In this document: positions 32,853 to 41,646 of the stretch, in pieces | Layout of the letters: each line of letters starts with the position of its first letter | Position numbering within the stretch: the first letter of the stretch is position 1 | Assembly: GCA_965652645.1 (NCBI GenBank) | Contig: CBFGXE010000015.1 | Span: 1-57,862, forward strand | Direction of reading: 5' to 3' | DNA from: ZC4RG30 sp965652645 | GTDB lineage: Bacteria > Pseudomonadota > Gammaproteobacteria > Steroidobacterales > Steroidobacteraceae | Length of the DNA stretch: 57,862 nucleotides | Notes under the pieces: model-generated | Database searches by the model: none | What the model saw: only the letters and a program-made list of their open reading frames with translations | What the model was told of the DNA's origin: nothing | Made by a program: the position numbers and the translations under genes

Positions 32853-34855
32853 ACGCATCCCCTGCCCGCCGCATCCTCGCAGCCGTGCTCGCCAGCGCCC
32901 TGGCCGGCTGTGCAGGCAACTCCTCGGCGCCTTCCGGTCCACCGCCGGACACCGCCCTGCAGGCGCGCGTGGCACAGATTGAAGCGCGCGTGGAGCGGCT
33001 GCAGGACATCGGCGACATCAAGCGCCTGCAGCGCGCCTACGGCTATTACCTGGACGAGGGCCAGTGGGACCAGGTTGCCGACCTGTTCGCCGACAACGCC
33101 ACGCTGGAGATCGGCAAGGACGGCGTGTTCCGCGGACGCGACCGCATCCGGCAGTACCTGCGCGCGCTGGGCAAGGGCATCAATGGCCTGGTGCCCGGCC
33201 AGCTCAACGAGCATTTCCAGGAAATGCCGGTGATCACGCTCACCGGCGGCAATACCGCCCAGGGCACCTGGCGCGACATCATGCTCACCGGCGCGCTGGG
33301 GCGGGAGGCCTGGTGGACCGAAGGTCCCACTGAAGTGCGCTACGTGAAGGAAGATGGCGTCTGGAAGATCGCCGCACTGCAGTGGTTCCAGACCCTGCAC
33401 GTGCCCTACGAGGGCGGCTGGGCGAAGAATCCCGACGCCAACGGCGCACGTTTTGTCGGCGACGCCCTGCGGCCGGATGCGCCGCCCACGCGCGAATACA
33501 AGACCTGGCCCGGCACGTTCACGCCGCCCTTCCACTTCCGCGGCCAGTACCCCGGCCTGCTGCCCGTGGTGGACAGCCTCGCCCCGCCGGCCGCGGGCAA
33601 GGGGGACTGGAACAACCGCATCGCCCGGGTGCTGGCCGGCGCGCAGCAGCTTGCCGACCAGGACAGCATCGAGAACCTGCAGCGCATCTACGGCTTCTAC
33701 CTGGACAAGGGGCTCTGGAACGAAGCCACCGCGCTGCTCACCGAGGATGCGGAGCTGGAAATCCAGGGCCGCGGCATCTTCCGGGGCCGGGCGCGCATCC
33801 TGGAATACCTGCGCGGCGTGGGGCAGCCGGGACCGGTGCCCGGCCGCCTCTACGATCACATGATGCTGCAGCCGGTGACGCATGTGGACGTCGCTGCCGG
33901 CACGGCGCGCGCGCGCTGGCACCTGTTTGCGCAGCTCGCCCGGCACGGCCAGTTCCATGAGTGGGCCACCGGCGTATACGAGAACCAGTACCGCCGCGAG
34001 GATGGCCAGTGGAAGATCAGCCGGGTGCATTTCTACCCGACCATGGTCACGCCCTATGAGTCGGGCTGGGGCAAGGTGTCGCTGCCCTTCTCGCGCTTCG
34101 AGCCTTCCCTGGGACCTGATGCGCCCTCAACCGGCCCGGCCAGCCATTACGAACACAGCTTCGTCACGCCCTACCACTATGCGCATCCGGTGCGTTCGGG
34201 CGCGCAGCCTGCGCCGGGGCTGAAGACACCACCGTCCGGCGACCCGGCCGCCCTGGAGCTCCAGCTGGCCGAGGCCGAAAAACTGGTGGCCGCCGCCGAG
34301 GACCGCCACTCCATCGAGAACATCCAGACCGCCTACGGCTATTACCTGGCCACCCTGCTCTGGGACGACCTCACCGACCTTTTCGCCGACCACGGCACCA
34401 TCGAGATCGCCATGCGTGGCGTCTACGTGGGCAAGCCCGCGGTCCGGCGCAACCTGAACCTCTACGGACAGGCCGGACTCGATGACGGCGTACTGCACAA
34501 CCACATGCAGTTCCAGCCCGTGATCCACGTGTCGGCCGACGGCACGCGCGCCAACCTGCGCTCGCGCGCGCTGTCGATGATGGGCAACTTCGACCGCAAT
34601 GCCACCTGGATGGCGGGCACCTACGAGAATGAATTCGAGAAGATCGACGGGCGCTGGAAGTTCGTGAAGGACCAGCAGGTGAACACCTACTTCGCGCCCT
34701 ACGACGTCGGCTGGAAGGAGTTGCCGCAGCGCGCGCCGCCGGGCATCACCGATTCAAATCCCCCGGACCGGCCGCCCACATTCAGCTTCGACCTGTACCC
34801 GAAGAACTTCCTGCTGCCGTTCCACTACGTCCACCCGGTGACCGGGAGCCGCTAG
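32849..34855 (+). CDS. Lipoprotein with three SnoaL_4-like domains
   Basis: A 668-residue protein with lipobox LAGCAGN, so probably anchored to the membrane. Three copies of the same unit are visible: residues about 40-230 (AYGYYLDEGQWDQV to WPGTFTPPFHFRG), 255-450 (IYGFYLDKGLWNEA to HSFVTPYHYAHPV) and 465-668 (AYGYYLATLLWDDL to NFLLPFHYVHPVTG). The first ATG overlaps the preceding stop (ATGA); the open frame upstream belongs to the previous gene's shadow. Conserved aromatic pairs (ENLQRIYGFYL, FFTRFYSPY-like) line what would be the NTF2 pocket. Activity unknown. Confidence 0.83.
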   Translation: MNASPARRILAAVLASALAGCAGNSSAPSGPPPDTALQARVAQIEARVERLQDIGDIKRLQRAYGYYLDEGQWDQVADLFADNATLEIGKDGVFRGRDRIRQYLRALGKGINGLVPGQLNEHFQEMPVITLTGGNTAQGTWRDIMLTGALGREAWWTEGPTEVRYVKEDGVWKIAALQWFQTLHVPYEGGWAKNPDANGARFVGDALRPDAPPTREYKTWPGTFTPPFHFRGQYPGLLPVVDSLAPPAAGKGDWNNRIARVLAGAQQLADQDSIENLQRIYGFYLDKGLWNEATALLTEDAELEIQGRGIFRGRARILEYLRGVGQPGPVPGRLYDHMMLQPVTHVDVAAGTARARWHLFAQLARHGQFHEWATGVYENQYRREDGQWKISRVHFYPTMVTPYESGWGKVSLPFSRFEPSLGPDAPSTGPASHYEHSFVTPYHYAHPVRSGAQPAPGLKTPPSGDPAALELQLAEAEKLVAAAEDRHSIENIQTAYGYYLATLLWDDLTDLFADHGTIEIAMRGVYVGKPAVRRNLNLYGQAGLDDGVLHNHMQFQPVIHVSADGTRANLRSRALSMMGNFDRNATWMAGTYENEFEKIDGRWKFVKDQQVNTYFAPYDVGWKELPQRAPPGITDSNPPDRPPTFSFDLYPKNFLLPFHYVHPVTGSR

Positions 34856-34945
34856 AGAGGCGGCGCGGTCGGTACATTGGCCGACGCCGCCGATGGGCGC
34901 CGGCAATGAGGTGCTGCCGCCCCGGCGGACGGCAGCGCCACGGGC

Positions 34946-36430
34946 TTATGGCTTCGGCTGCCTCGATTGCGCCAGCTGGGCAGCCGACACCCAGGAGCCA
35001 TGCACCTGCGGCCGCACCGGCAGCGGGATCTTCACCTTGGCCACCGGCGGCGCGGCGATGTTGTCCGCCTCGATGATCCACAGCTCGCTGTCGTAGTCGC
35101 GCGCGGCCTCGCGGTCCACCACCGCCAGCAGCCAGCCGCCGTGGCCCGGCTTCGACGAGGGCACGTGCACCGGCTCGTTGATGGCCATGCCCGGCTCCAG
35201 CGCCAGCGCGTCCACACGGCGCGTGTTGAGGTCCAGCCGCAGCAGGCAGTTGAAAGCGGCGCCCACCACATTGCCCACCAGCGGCGGCCCCTTGGCCTGC
35301 GGGTTCATGGTCGGCAGCCACACCAGGCCGTAGGGCAGGCCCTGGTCGGCATCGCGGATGCGCGGCAGGTCGCCCGGCGGGCCGATCGGCGTGGACTGGA
35401 TGCCGTCGCCCGGCTTGCCCATGTCGATGGTCCAGCGCGTCAGCGCGCTCTGGATCTCCCACTGGTTTTTCTGGATGCCGCCGGCCTCGCGCATGAACGG
35501 GAAGGCGCAGGTCTCCGACAGGCAGGCATCCATGTGGATCAGGTCGCCGTCGTCGAAGGCATTGGTCAGGTGGAAGGCCGACACGCCCTTCGGACCCTTG
35601 AACCAGCGCATCTCCTCCACCTTGCCGTAGCGGGGCATCACGCCCACCCAGCTCTCCAGGTCCTGCTGGTGGGCCCAGTGCGGCCCGCCGGCCTTCAGCC
35701 GCTCGATGTCGGCGGTGGTCGGGTACACGGGGAAGATGGCGTACTTCTCCGTGATGCAGAAGTCGTGGATCGAAGCCACGTAGGGCGCCTCAAACCACTG
35801 CTCGGACTTCAGGTTCCCCTGCGCATCGATGATGCAGTAGGCCACGTCGCGCGTGGCCAGGCCACCGGCCTCGTAGCCATAGGTGAACATCTCGCCGGTG
35901 CGGGCATCCACGCGCGGGTGCGCGGTGAGGCTCATCGAGCGCAACTTGCCCTCGTAGTCCCAGTAGCCGACGGTTTCCAGCGTGTGCGGGTTGATCTCGT
36001 AGGGACGGCCGTCTTCCTTGGTCATGAACAGCCGGCCTGCATGCCACACCGGCGTGGTGTTGGCCACGGTGCGCAGGTCCGGGCGCGAGGGATCGCGCAC
36101 CGAAGGATCATCGGTGTAGGGATTGCGGTAGTGGCCGTACAGCGCCTTGCGCGCCTTGCGCTCCGCCTCGTAGCGATGCGTGCGCACGTAGCGGATGTCG
36201 TAGTCCACCTGCCCGCCATCGAAGAGGAAGCGGGCCACCATGCCGTCGGCCGACAGGGTGATGTCATCCTCGAACAGGGGCGCGTGCGCGGGGTCGGGCA
36301 CGGCGCGGAAAAACGCCCCCTGCACGTCCTCCGGGATGGTGCCCTCCACTTCCAGGTCCCGCACCGAGGCCTCGATGCGCACCGGCCGGTTCAAAGCAAT
36401 GTACGGCAGCGTATTCGGAAACTTCGGCAT
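34946..36430 (-). CDS. Carotenoid oxygenase family, lignostilbene dioxygenase-like
   Basis: A 494-residue non-haem iron dioxygenase. The four iron-binding histidines are visible as H171 (LTAHPRV), H222 (SIHDF), H287 (SAFHLTN) and H477 (QVHGSW), and the length and absence of a signal peptide match bacterial lignostilbene-alpha,beta-dioxygenases. They cleave the central double bond of phenolic stilbenes to give aromatic aldehydes such as vanillin. ATG 36430 has GGGGGATCC upstream. With ligAB at 17-18.5 kb this suggests lignin-derived aromatic catabolism in the strain. It is convergent with the SnoaL operon. Confidence 0.87.
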   Translation of the reverse strand: MPKFPNTLPYIALNRPVRIEASVRDLEVEGTIPEDVQGAFFRAVPDPAHAPLFEDDITLSADGMVARFLFDGGQVDYDIRYVRTHRYEAERKARKALYGHYRNPYTDDPSVRDPSRPDLRTVANTTPVWHAGRLFMTKEDGRPYEINPHTLETVGYWDYEGKLRSMSLTAHPRVDARTGEMFTYGYEAGGLATRDVAYCIIDAQGNLKSEQWFEAPYVASIHDFCITEKYAIFPVYPTTADIERLKAGGPHWAHQQDLESWVGVMPRYGKVEEMRWFKGPKGVSAFHLTNAFDDGDLIHMDACLSETCAFPFMREAGGIQKNQWEIQSALTRWTIDMGKPGDGIQSTPIGPPGDLPRIRDADQGLPYGLVWLPTMNPQAKGPPLVGNVVGAAFNCLLRLDLNTRRVDALALEPGMAINEPVHVPSSKPGHGGWLLAVVDREAARDYDSELWIIEADNIAAPPVAKVKIPLPVRPQVHGSWVSAAQLAQSRQPKP

Positions 36431-36458
36431 GGATCCCCCGTGGACTTGTCCTGCTGTC

Positions 36459-37754
36459 TTATTCGAATGGGTGGTTCAGGATGATGGTGTGGTCGCGGTC
36501 CGGACCGGTGGAGACGATGTCCACCGGCACGCCGACGATGTCCTGCATGCGTTCCAGGTAGCGGCGCGCATTGGCAGGCAGCTGCTGGTAGCTGGTGAGG
36601 CCGACGGTGGATTCCCGCCAGCCCGGCAGCTCCTCGTACACCGGCTGCACCTCGCCGAAATCATCCACCAGCATGGGCGGATGCACGCTGGTGCCGCCAT
36701 CCGCGCGGCGGTAGGCGGTGCAGATGCGGATGGTCTCCAGGCCGTCCAGCACGTCGAGCTTGGTGACACACAGGCCCGAGACGCTGGCGTGGATCACCGC
36801 GCGGCGCAGCGCCACGGCGTCGAACCAGCCGCAGCGGCGCGCGCGCCCGGTCACCGAGCCGAATTCGTGGCCCACCGTCGAGAGGTGCTCGCCGGTGGCA
36901 TCAAACAGTTCCGTCGGGAAGGGCCCGGCGCCCACGCGCGTGGCATAGGCCTTCACGATGCCCAGCACGTAGTCGAAATTGCGCGGCCCGAGGCCGGTGC
37001 CGGTGGCCGCCCCGCCACCGGTGGTGTTCGAGGAGGTGACGAAGGGATAGGTGCCATGGTCGATGTCCAGCATCGCCCCCTGCGCGCCCTCGAACAGCAC
37101 ATTGCCGTCGCTGCCGCGCAGCTCGGCCAGCTCGCGCGTGACGTCCACCACCAGCGGCTTGATGCGCTCGCCCTGCGCCAGCAGCTCGTCGCGGGTGGCG
37201 TTGAGGTCCACCGCGGGCTTGCCGAAATAGTTCACCAGCACGAAGTTGTGGTAGTCGAGCACCTCAGCCAGCAGCGCGCCGAAGCGGCCGGGGTTGAAGA
37301 GGTCGGCCACGCGCACGGCACGACGCGCCACCTTGTCCTCGTAGGCCGGGCCGATGCCCCGCCCCGTGGTGCCGATCTTGTTCACGCCCATCTTCGTCTC
37401 GCGCGCCTGGTCCAGTGCCACGTGCGAGGGCAGGATCAGCGGGCAGGACGGGGAGATGCGCAGCCGCTCGAACACCGGCACGCCGCGGGCGGCAAGCGCA
37501 TCACTCTCCTTGAACAGCGCGGGCAGCGACACCACCACGCCGTTGCCGATGTAGCAGCGCACGCCCTCGCGCAGGATGCCGGAGGGAATCAGCGACAGGA
37601 TGTGCTTCTCGCCCCCGATCACCAGCGTGTGGCCGGCATTGTGGCCGCCCTGGAAGCGGGCCACGGCCGCCGCCTTCTCCGTGAGGAGATCAACGATCTT
37701 GCCCTTGCCCTCGTCTCCCCACTGGGTGCCGATGACGATTACGAAACGACCCAT
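36459..37754 (-). CDS. purA: Adenylosuccinate synthase
   Basis: A 431-residue GTP-dependent enzyme that joins IMP and aspartate in AMP synthesis. GTQWGDEGKGK is the phosphate-binding loop with the catalytic aspartate, GGHNAGHT supplies the catalytic histidine, and GTTGRGIGPAYEDK, NTTGGGAATG and RRCGWFDAVALR are typical. It follows the DUF2065 gene by 21 nt at the end of the hfq-hflX-hflK-hflC-DUF2065 run, as in E. coli. Confidence 0.97.
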   Translation of the reverse strand: MGRFVIVIGTQWGDEGKGKIVDLLTEKAAAVARFQGGHNAGHTLVIGGEKHILSLIPSGILREGVRCYIGNGVVVSLPALFKESDALAARGVPVFERLRISPSCPLILPSHVALDQARETKMGVNKIGTTGRGIGPAYEDKVARRAVRVADLFNPGRFGALLAEVLDYHNFVLVNYFGKPAVDLNATRDELLAQGERIKPLVVDVTRELAELRGSDGNVLFEGAQGAMLDIDHGTYPFVTSSNTTGGGAATGTGLGPRNFDYVLGIVKAYATRVGAGPFPTELFDATGEHLSTVGHEFGSVTGRARRCGWFDAVALRRAVIHASVSGLCVTKLDVLDGLETIRICTAYRRADGGTSVHPPMLVDDFGEVQPVYEELPGWRESTVGLTSYQQLPANARRYLERMQDIVGVPVDIVSTGPDRDHTIILNHPFE

Positions 37755-37775
37755 GTCGAAGCCCTTGTTGGATTG

Positions 37776-37973
37776 TCAGGAACGCACGTAGAACAGCAGC
37801 AGCAGCCCCAGCGCCATGCATACCAGCGCGCCGGTGCGCAGCTCGCGGTCGGAATTGGTCGCCAGGCGCGTCACCATGCGACGCCAGCCGGCGGGATTCA
37901 GGAACGGCACCACGCCCTCGAGCACCAGCATCAGGGCAAGTGCCGCCAGCAGGTCGGACCAGGCGAAGTTCAT
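37776..37973 (-). CDS. DUF2065 membrane protein (YjeT type)
   Basis: A 65-residue protein with two hydrophobic helices (DLLAALALMLVLEGVVPFL and ALVCMALGLLLLFYV). The segment WxDLxxALALxLVxEGxxPF is the DUF2065 signature, and the position between hflC and purA is that of E. coli yjeT. It may assist HflKC or membrane protein quality control; the function is not known. Confidence 0.9.
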   Translation of the reverse strand: MNFAWSDLLAALALMLVLEGVVPFLNPAGWRRMVTRLATNSDRELRTGALVCMALGLLLLFYVRS

Positions 37974-38000
37974 GGCACGCGCAGCTTCCCGGCGGGCGCG

Positions 38001-38870
38001 TCAGCGCCGCCCGCCGCTTTCAAGGTATTTGAAGAATTCGCTTTCGGGCGTGACCACCCACACGTCGCCGGGACGGGCCAGCGCGCCACGATAGGCCTGC
38101 AGGCTGCGGTAGAAGGTGTAGAACTCCGGCGAGCGGCTGTAGGCCTGGCCGTAGATGCGGCCCGCCTCGCCGTCACCCTCGCCGCGGATGCGCTGCGCGT
38201 CGCGCTGCGCGGCCGCCAGCAGCTCGGTGCGCTTGCGGTCGGCCTCGGCCTGGATGCGCTCCTTCTCGGCCGTGCCCTCGGCGCGCAGCCGGTTGGCCAG
38301 CGCGCGGAAGCTCTCCTGCATGCGGCGGTAGACGGCGTCGCTGACATCCTCCGGCAGGTCGATGCGCTGCACGCGCACGTCCACGAGCTGCACGCCCAGC
38401 TCGTTCACGATCTCGTTGGCGCGGTTGATCATGTCACCGGTGAAGGCCGTGCGTTCGGTGACGACGATCTCCTCCAGCGTGCGCCGGGCCACCACGCCCT
38501 TGATGCCGTCCTTCACCGTGTCGCCCAGGCGCGCGGAGGCAAAGCTCTCCACGCCGTTGGTGGCACGGAAATACTGGGACGCATCCTGCACGCGCCACTT
38601 CACGTAGAAGTCGACGTTCAGCGCCTTGTTCTCGCTGGTGAGGAAGGTCTCCCCGCGATAGGCCTGGGTGATGATGCGGCGCTCGAACCGCGTGACCTCG
38701 TTGATCAGCGGCCATTTCACGTGCAGGCCCGGTCCATAGCCCTGGCCCACGATCTTGCCGAACTCGGTGCGGATGGCGAGCTGGTTCTCACCCACCTGGA
38801 AGAGGCTGCCCCAGGCGAGCACCGCCAGCACGGCGGCGGCAATGAGCAATGTCTGCGGACGCGGGCTCAT
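38001..38870 (-). CDS. hflC: HflC, modulator of FtsH protease
   Basis: A 289-residue stomatin/prohibitin-family protein with one N-terminal transmembrane helix (LLIAAAVLAVLAWGSLF) and a periplasmic SPFH domain (VGENQLAIRTEFGKI, GLHVKWPLINEVTRFERR, LNVDFYVKWRV) followed by a coiled coil (EKERIQAEADRKRTELLAAAQRDAQRI). It forms a ring with HflK around FtsH at the inner membrane. The ATG overlaps the hflK stop by four bases. Confidence 0.95.
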   Translation of the reverse strand: MSPRPQTLLIAAAVLAVLAWGSLFQVGENQLAIRTEFGKIVGQGYGPGLHVKWPLINEVTRFERRIITQAYRGETFLTSENKALNVDFYVKWRVQDASQYFRATNGVESFASARLGDTVKDGIKGVVARRTLEEIVVTERTAFTGDMINRANEIVNELGVQLVDVRVQRIDLPEDVSDAVYRRMQESFRALANRLRAEGTAEKERIQAEADRKRTELLAAAQRDAQRIRGEGDGEAGRIYGQAYSRSPEFYTFYRSLQAYRGALARPGDVWVVTPESEFFKYLESGGRR

Positions 38871-40000
38871 CGGCTGGCCCTCGGGCGGCCTTCCACCGTC
38901 ACGGCGGGTAATTCCGGCAGCGGCGGCGCGGCGCCCACATTGCCCTGCGTGCCGGAGGCGGCGGTATTGCGGTCCATCAGGCGGTCAAGCGGCAGGTAGA
39001 TCATGTTGCCGCTGCCGGCCTTGGTATCCAGCAGGACCTTCTGCGAATCGTGCATGATCTGCTCGACGGTCTCGATGTACATGCGCTGGCGGGTCACCTC
39101 GGGCGCCTGCGCATAGGCCGCATAAACACTGTTGAAGCGTGCCACGTCGCCATGCGCGAGGGTGATCACCTGGGCCTTGTAGGCCTCGGCGTCCTGCAGC
39201 AGGCGCTGGGCCGAACCCTCGGCGCGGGGCAGGATGTCGTTGGCATAGGCCTGGGCTTCCTGCGCGAACCGCTCGCGGTCCTCGATGGCCTTGTTCGCGT
39301 CTCGCTGCGCGCCCACCACGTCGTCGGGCACCTGCACGTTGGTGAGGTTGACGCTGGTGACGCGCACGCCGGAGTTGTAGCTGTCGAGGGTGCGCTGGAT
39401 GAGCTCGCGTGCGTTCTCGGTGATGCGCTGGCGGGCGGCGCCCAGCACGTCTTCCAGGCTGGCCTGGCCGACGATCTCGCGGATGGCGCTCTCGCTGACC
39501 TCCTCGATGGTGGTCGGCAGGTCCTTCACCTGGAAAAGCACCTTCACCGGGTCGGCGTTGATGTACTGGGTGGTGGCGCGGATCTCCACCAGGTTCACGT
39601 CGGCGGTGAGCATGCGCGAGCCCTGCTCGACGCTGTTCACGCGCGACACGTTGACCTTGGTGATCCTGTCGATGGGCCGCGGGAAGGTCCAGCCGAAGCC
39701 CGGCGGACGCTGGTCGACGTAGCGGCCGAAACGCTGCACCACGCCGATGTCGGAGGCATCGATCTGGAACAGGCCGGAGGCCAGCCAGAGCAACAGCAGC
39801 ACCACGGCCAGCACCCAGCCCATGCCGCTGGTGCCGGAGGGTTCTGACGCGCCACCGGGAGGCTCGCCGCGGCCGCCCAACGCGGCCTGCAGCTTCTGCT
39901 GCATGTCCTTGAGGGTTTGTTCGAGGCCGCCGGACTTGCCGGCAGGACGCTTCTTGCCCCAGGGGGATTCACCCCGGTTTCCGGGCTCGTTCCAGGCCAT
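38867..40000 (-). CDS. hflK: HflK, modulator of FtsH protease
   Basis: A 377-residue SPFH-domain partner of HflC. A glycine- and charge-rich cytosolic N-terminus (MAWNEPGNRGESPWGKK) precedes one transmembrane helix (WVLAVVLLLLWLASGLFQI) and the SPFH core (VQRFGRYVDQRPPGFGWTFPRPIDRI). The long alanine- and glutamate-rich helix at 220-300 is the expected coiled coil. It starts 24 nt after hflX. Confidence 0.95.
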   Translation of the reverse strand: MAWNEPGNRGESPWGKKRPAGKSGGLEQTLKDMQQKLQAALGGRGEPPGGASEPSGTSGMGWVLAVVLLLLWLASGLFQIDASDIGVVQRFGRYVDQRPPGFGWTFPRPIDRITKVNVSRVNSVEQGSRMLTADVNLVEIRATTQYINADPVKVLFQVKDLPTTIEEVSESAIREIVGQASLEDVLGAARQRITENARELIQRTLDSYNSGVRVTSVNLTNVQVPDDVVGAQRDANKAIEDRERFAQEAQAYANDILPRAEGSAQRLLQDAEAYKAQVITLAHGDVARFNSVYAAYAQAPEVTRQRMYIETVEQIMHDSQKVLLDTKAGSGNMIYLPLDRLMDRNTAASGTQGNVGAAPPLPELPAVTVEGRPRASR

Positions 40001-40024
40001 TATTTATGAGGGCGCCAAGCTGTG

Positions 40025-41359
40025 TTACCGCAATCCGGATGAAATGCGGTGCGTCGTGCCCGTGGATTTTAGGGTATCGCCGTCCGGGCTCACAAGTTTG
40101 GCTCCGGGAAGGGCCAGCAGGCGTTCCAGTTCGTCATTCGGAAGCTCCACATCCAGGTCAAAGGCGGCCTCGCCGTGGCGCTCGGCCTGCACCACGCCTG
40201 CAGCATACAGCTTTGCACGGGCCGCGCCGGCGGCCAGGGGCAGCTGCACCCGCGCATGGCGCACGGACCGCTCCAGGCGCTCGGCCACTGCCGTGCCCAG
40301 CACGTCGAGGCCGATGCCCTGCGCGGCGCTGATCCACACCGCCTGCACCGCCCCGGCCTCGTCGCGGTCCACGCGCGGGGATTCCTCCAGGCGGTCGATC
40401 TTGTTGAACACGCGGATGCTCGGGATGGACCCGGCGCCGATGTGCTCGAGCACGCGGTCCACTTCGGCCATGTGCTCGCCGCGACGCGGATCGCTGGCAT
40501 CGATCACGTGCAGCAGCAATGTGGCCTCGCGGGCCTCTGTGAGCGTGGACTGGAATGCGGCCACCAGTTCATGCGGCAGGTCGCGGATGAAACCCACTGT
40601 ATCGGCCACCACCACCTGGGTGCCGCCGGGCAGGCGCAGGCGGCGCACGGTGGGATCGAGCGTGGCGAAGAGCTGGTCGGCCACGTACACCTGCCCGTCG
40701 CCGGAGAGCGCGCGGAACAGCGTGGACTTGCCCGCATTGGTGTAACCCACCAGGGCCACCGAGGGCACCGGGATGGCGGCGCGCGCACCGCGTCCGGTCT
40801 CGCGCTGCTGCTTGATCTTCTGCAGGCGCTCGGTGAGCACGCGTACGCGCTTGCCCAGCAGCCGGCGGTCGGTTTCCAGCTGCGTCTCGCCGGGGCCGCG
40901 CAGGCCGATGCCACCGCCGCGCTGGCGCTCCAGGTGGGTCCAGCCGCGCACCAGGCGGCTGGCGATGTGCTTCAGCTGCGCCAGCTCCACCTCGAGCTTG
41001 CCTTCATGGCTGCGCGCGCGCTGGGCGAAGATGTCGAGGATCAGGCCGCTGCGATCGAGCACGCGCTTGCCGGTGAGCTTCTCGAGGTTGCGCTCCTGGC
41101 CGGGCGAGAGCGGATGGTCGACGAGGATCACGTCGGCGCCGGTGGCCTCGGCCTCCAGGCGGATCTGCTCGGCCTTGCCGCTGCCGACGAAGTAGCGCGG
41201 ATCAGGTCGCTCGCGCCGGCCGGTGATGGTCGCGACGGGAATCGCGCCGGCGGACTGCGCCAGCTGCGTGAATTCGTTGATGTCTTCCGGGTCAAGCGGT
41301 GCGCCCAGTCCCAGGCGCACGAGCACCGCGCGTTCGCCGGTGCGGGGGCGTTCGAACAT
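40025..41359 (-). CDS. hflX: GTPase HflX
   Basis: A 444-residue Obg/Era-type GTPase that rescues and splits stalled 70S ribosomes. The N-terminal HflX domain (GSGKAEQIRLEAEATGADVI) and its long helical hairpin precede the G domain: P-loop VGYTNAGKSTLF, switch II DTVGFIRDLPHELV, NKID (FNKIDRLE) and SAAQG. ATG overlaps the hfq stop in TGATG. The family is usually induced under heat stress together with hfq. Confidence 0.95.
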   Translation of the reverse strand: MFERPRTGERAVLVRLGLGAPLDPEDINEFTQLAQSAGAIPVATITGRRERPDPRYFVGSGKAEQIRLEAEATGADVILVDHPLSPGQERNLEKLTGKRVLDRSGLILDIFAQRARSHEGKLEVELAQLKHIASRLVRGWTHLERQRGGGIGLRGPGETQLETDRRLLGKRVRVLTERLQKIKQQRETGRGARAAIPVPSVALVGYTNAGKSTLFRALSGDGQVYVADQLFATLDPTVRRLRLPGGTQVVVADTVGFIRDLPHELVAAFQSTLTEAREATLLLHVIDASDPRRGEHMAEVDRVLEHIGAGSIPSIRVFNKIDRLEESPRVDRDEAGAVQAVWISAAQGIGLDVLGTAVAERLERSVRHARVQLPLAAGAARAKLYAAGVVQAERHGEAAFDLDVELPNDELERLLALPGAKLVSPDGDTLKSTGTTHRISSGLR

Positions 41360-41613
41360 CAGCCCGCGGCGCCCTCCGCGCCCGCCTCTTCCTCAACGCC
41401 GGGGATGCGCACGTTGCGCGCCGGCACGACGGTGGAAATGGCGTGCTTGTACACCATCTGGTTCACGCTGTTCTTCAACAGCACCACGAACTGGTCGAAC
41501 GAATCGATCGTGCCCTGCAGCTTGATCCCGTTCACCAGGTAGATCGAGACCGGCACGCGCTCCTTGCGCAGGGCGTTCAGGAACGGATCCTGCAGCGACT
41601 GGGTCTTGGCCAC
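41359..41613 (-). CDS. hfq: RNA chaperone Hfq
   Basis: An 84-residue Sm-like protein. Sm1 (VPVSIYLVNGIKLQGTIDSFDQFVVLL) and Sm2 (YKHAISTVVPAR) are complete, including the YKHA pocket, and it ends in a short acidic tail (EEEAGAEGAAG). It forms a hexamer that pairs small RNAs with mRNAs. AAGGAGAAC lies before the ATG. It is set between miaA and hflX, the standard gammaproteobacterial neighbourhood. Confidence 0.97.
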   Translation of the reverse strand: MAKTQSLQDPFLNALRKERVPVSIYLVNGIKLQGTIDSFDQFVVLLKNSVNQMVYKHAISTVVPARNVRIPGVEEEAGAEGAAG

Positions 41614-41646
41614 GACGTTCTCCTTATTCTGTTGCGCTGCATCTTA

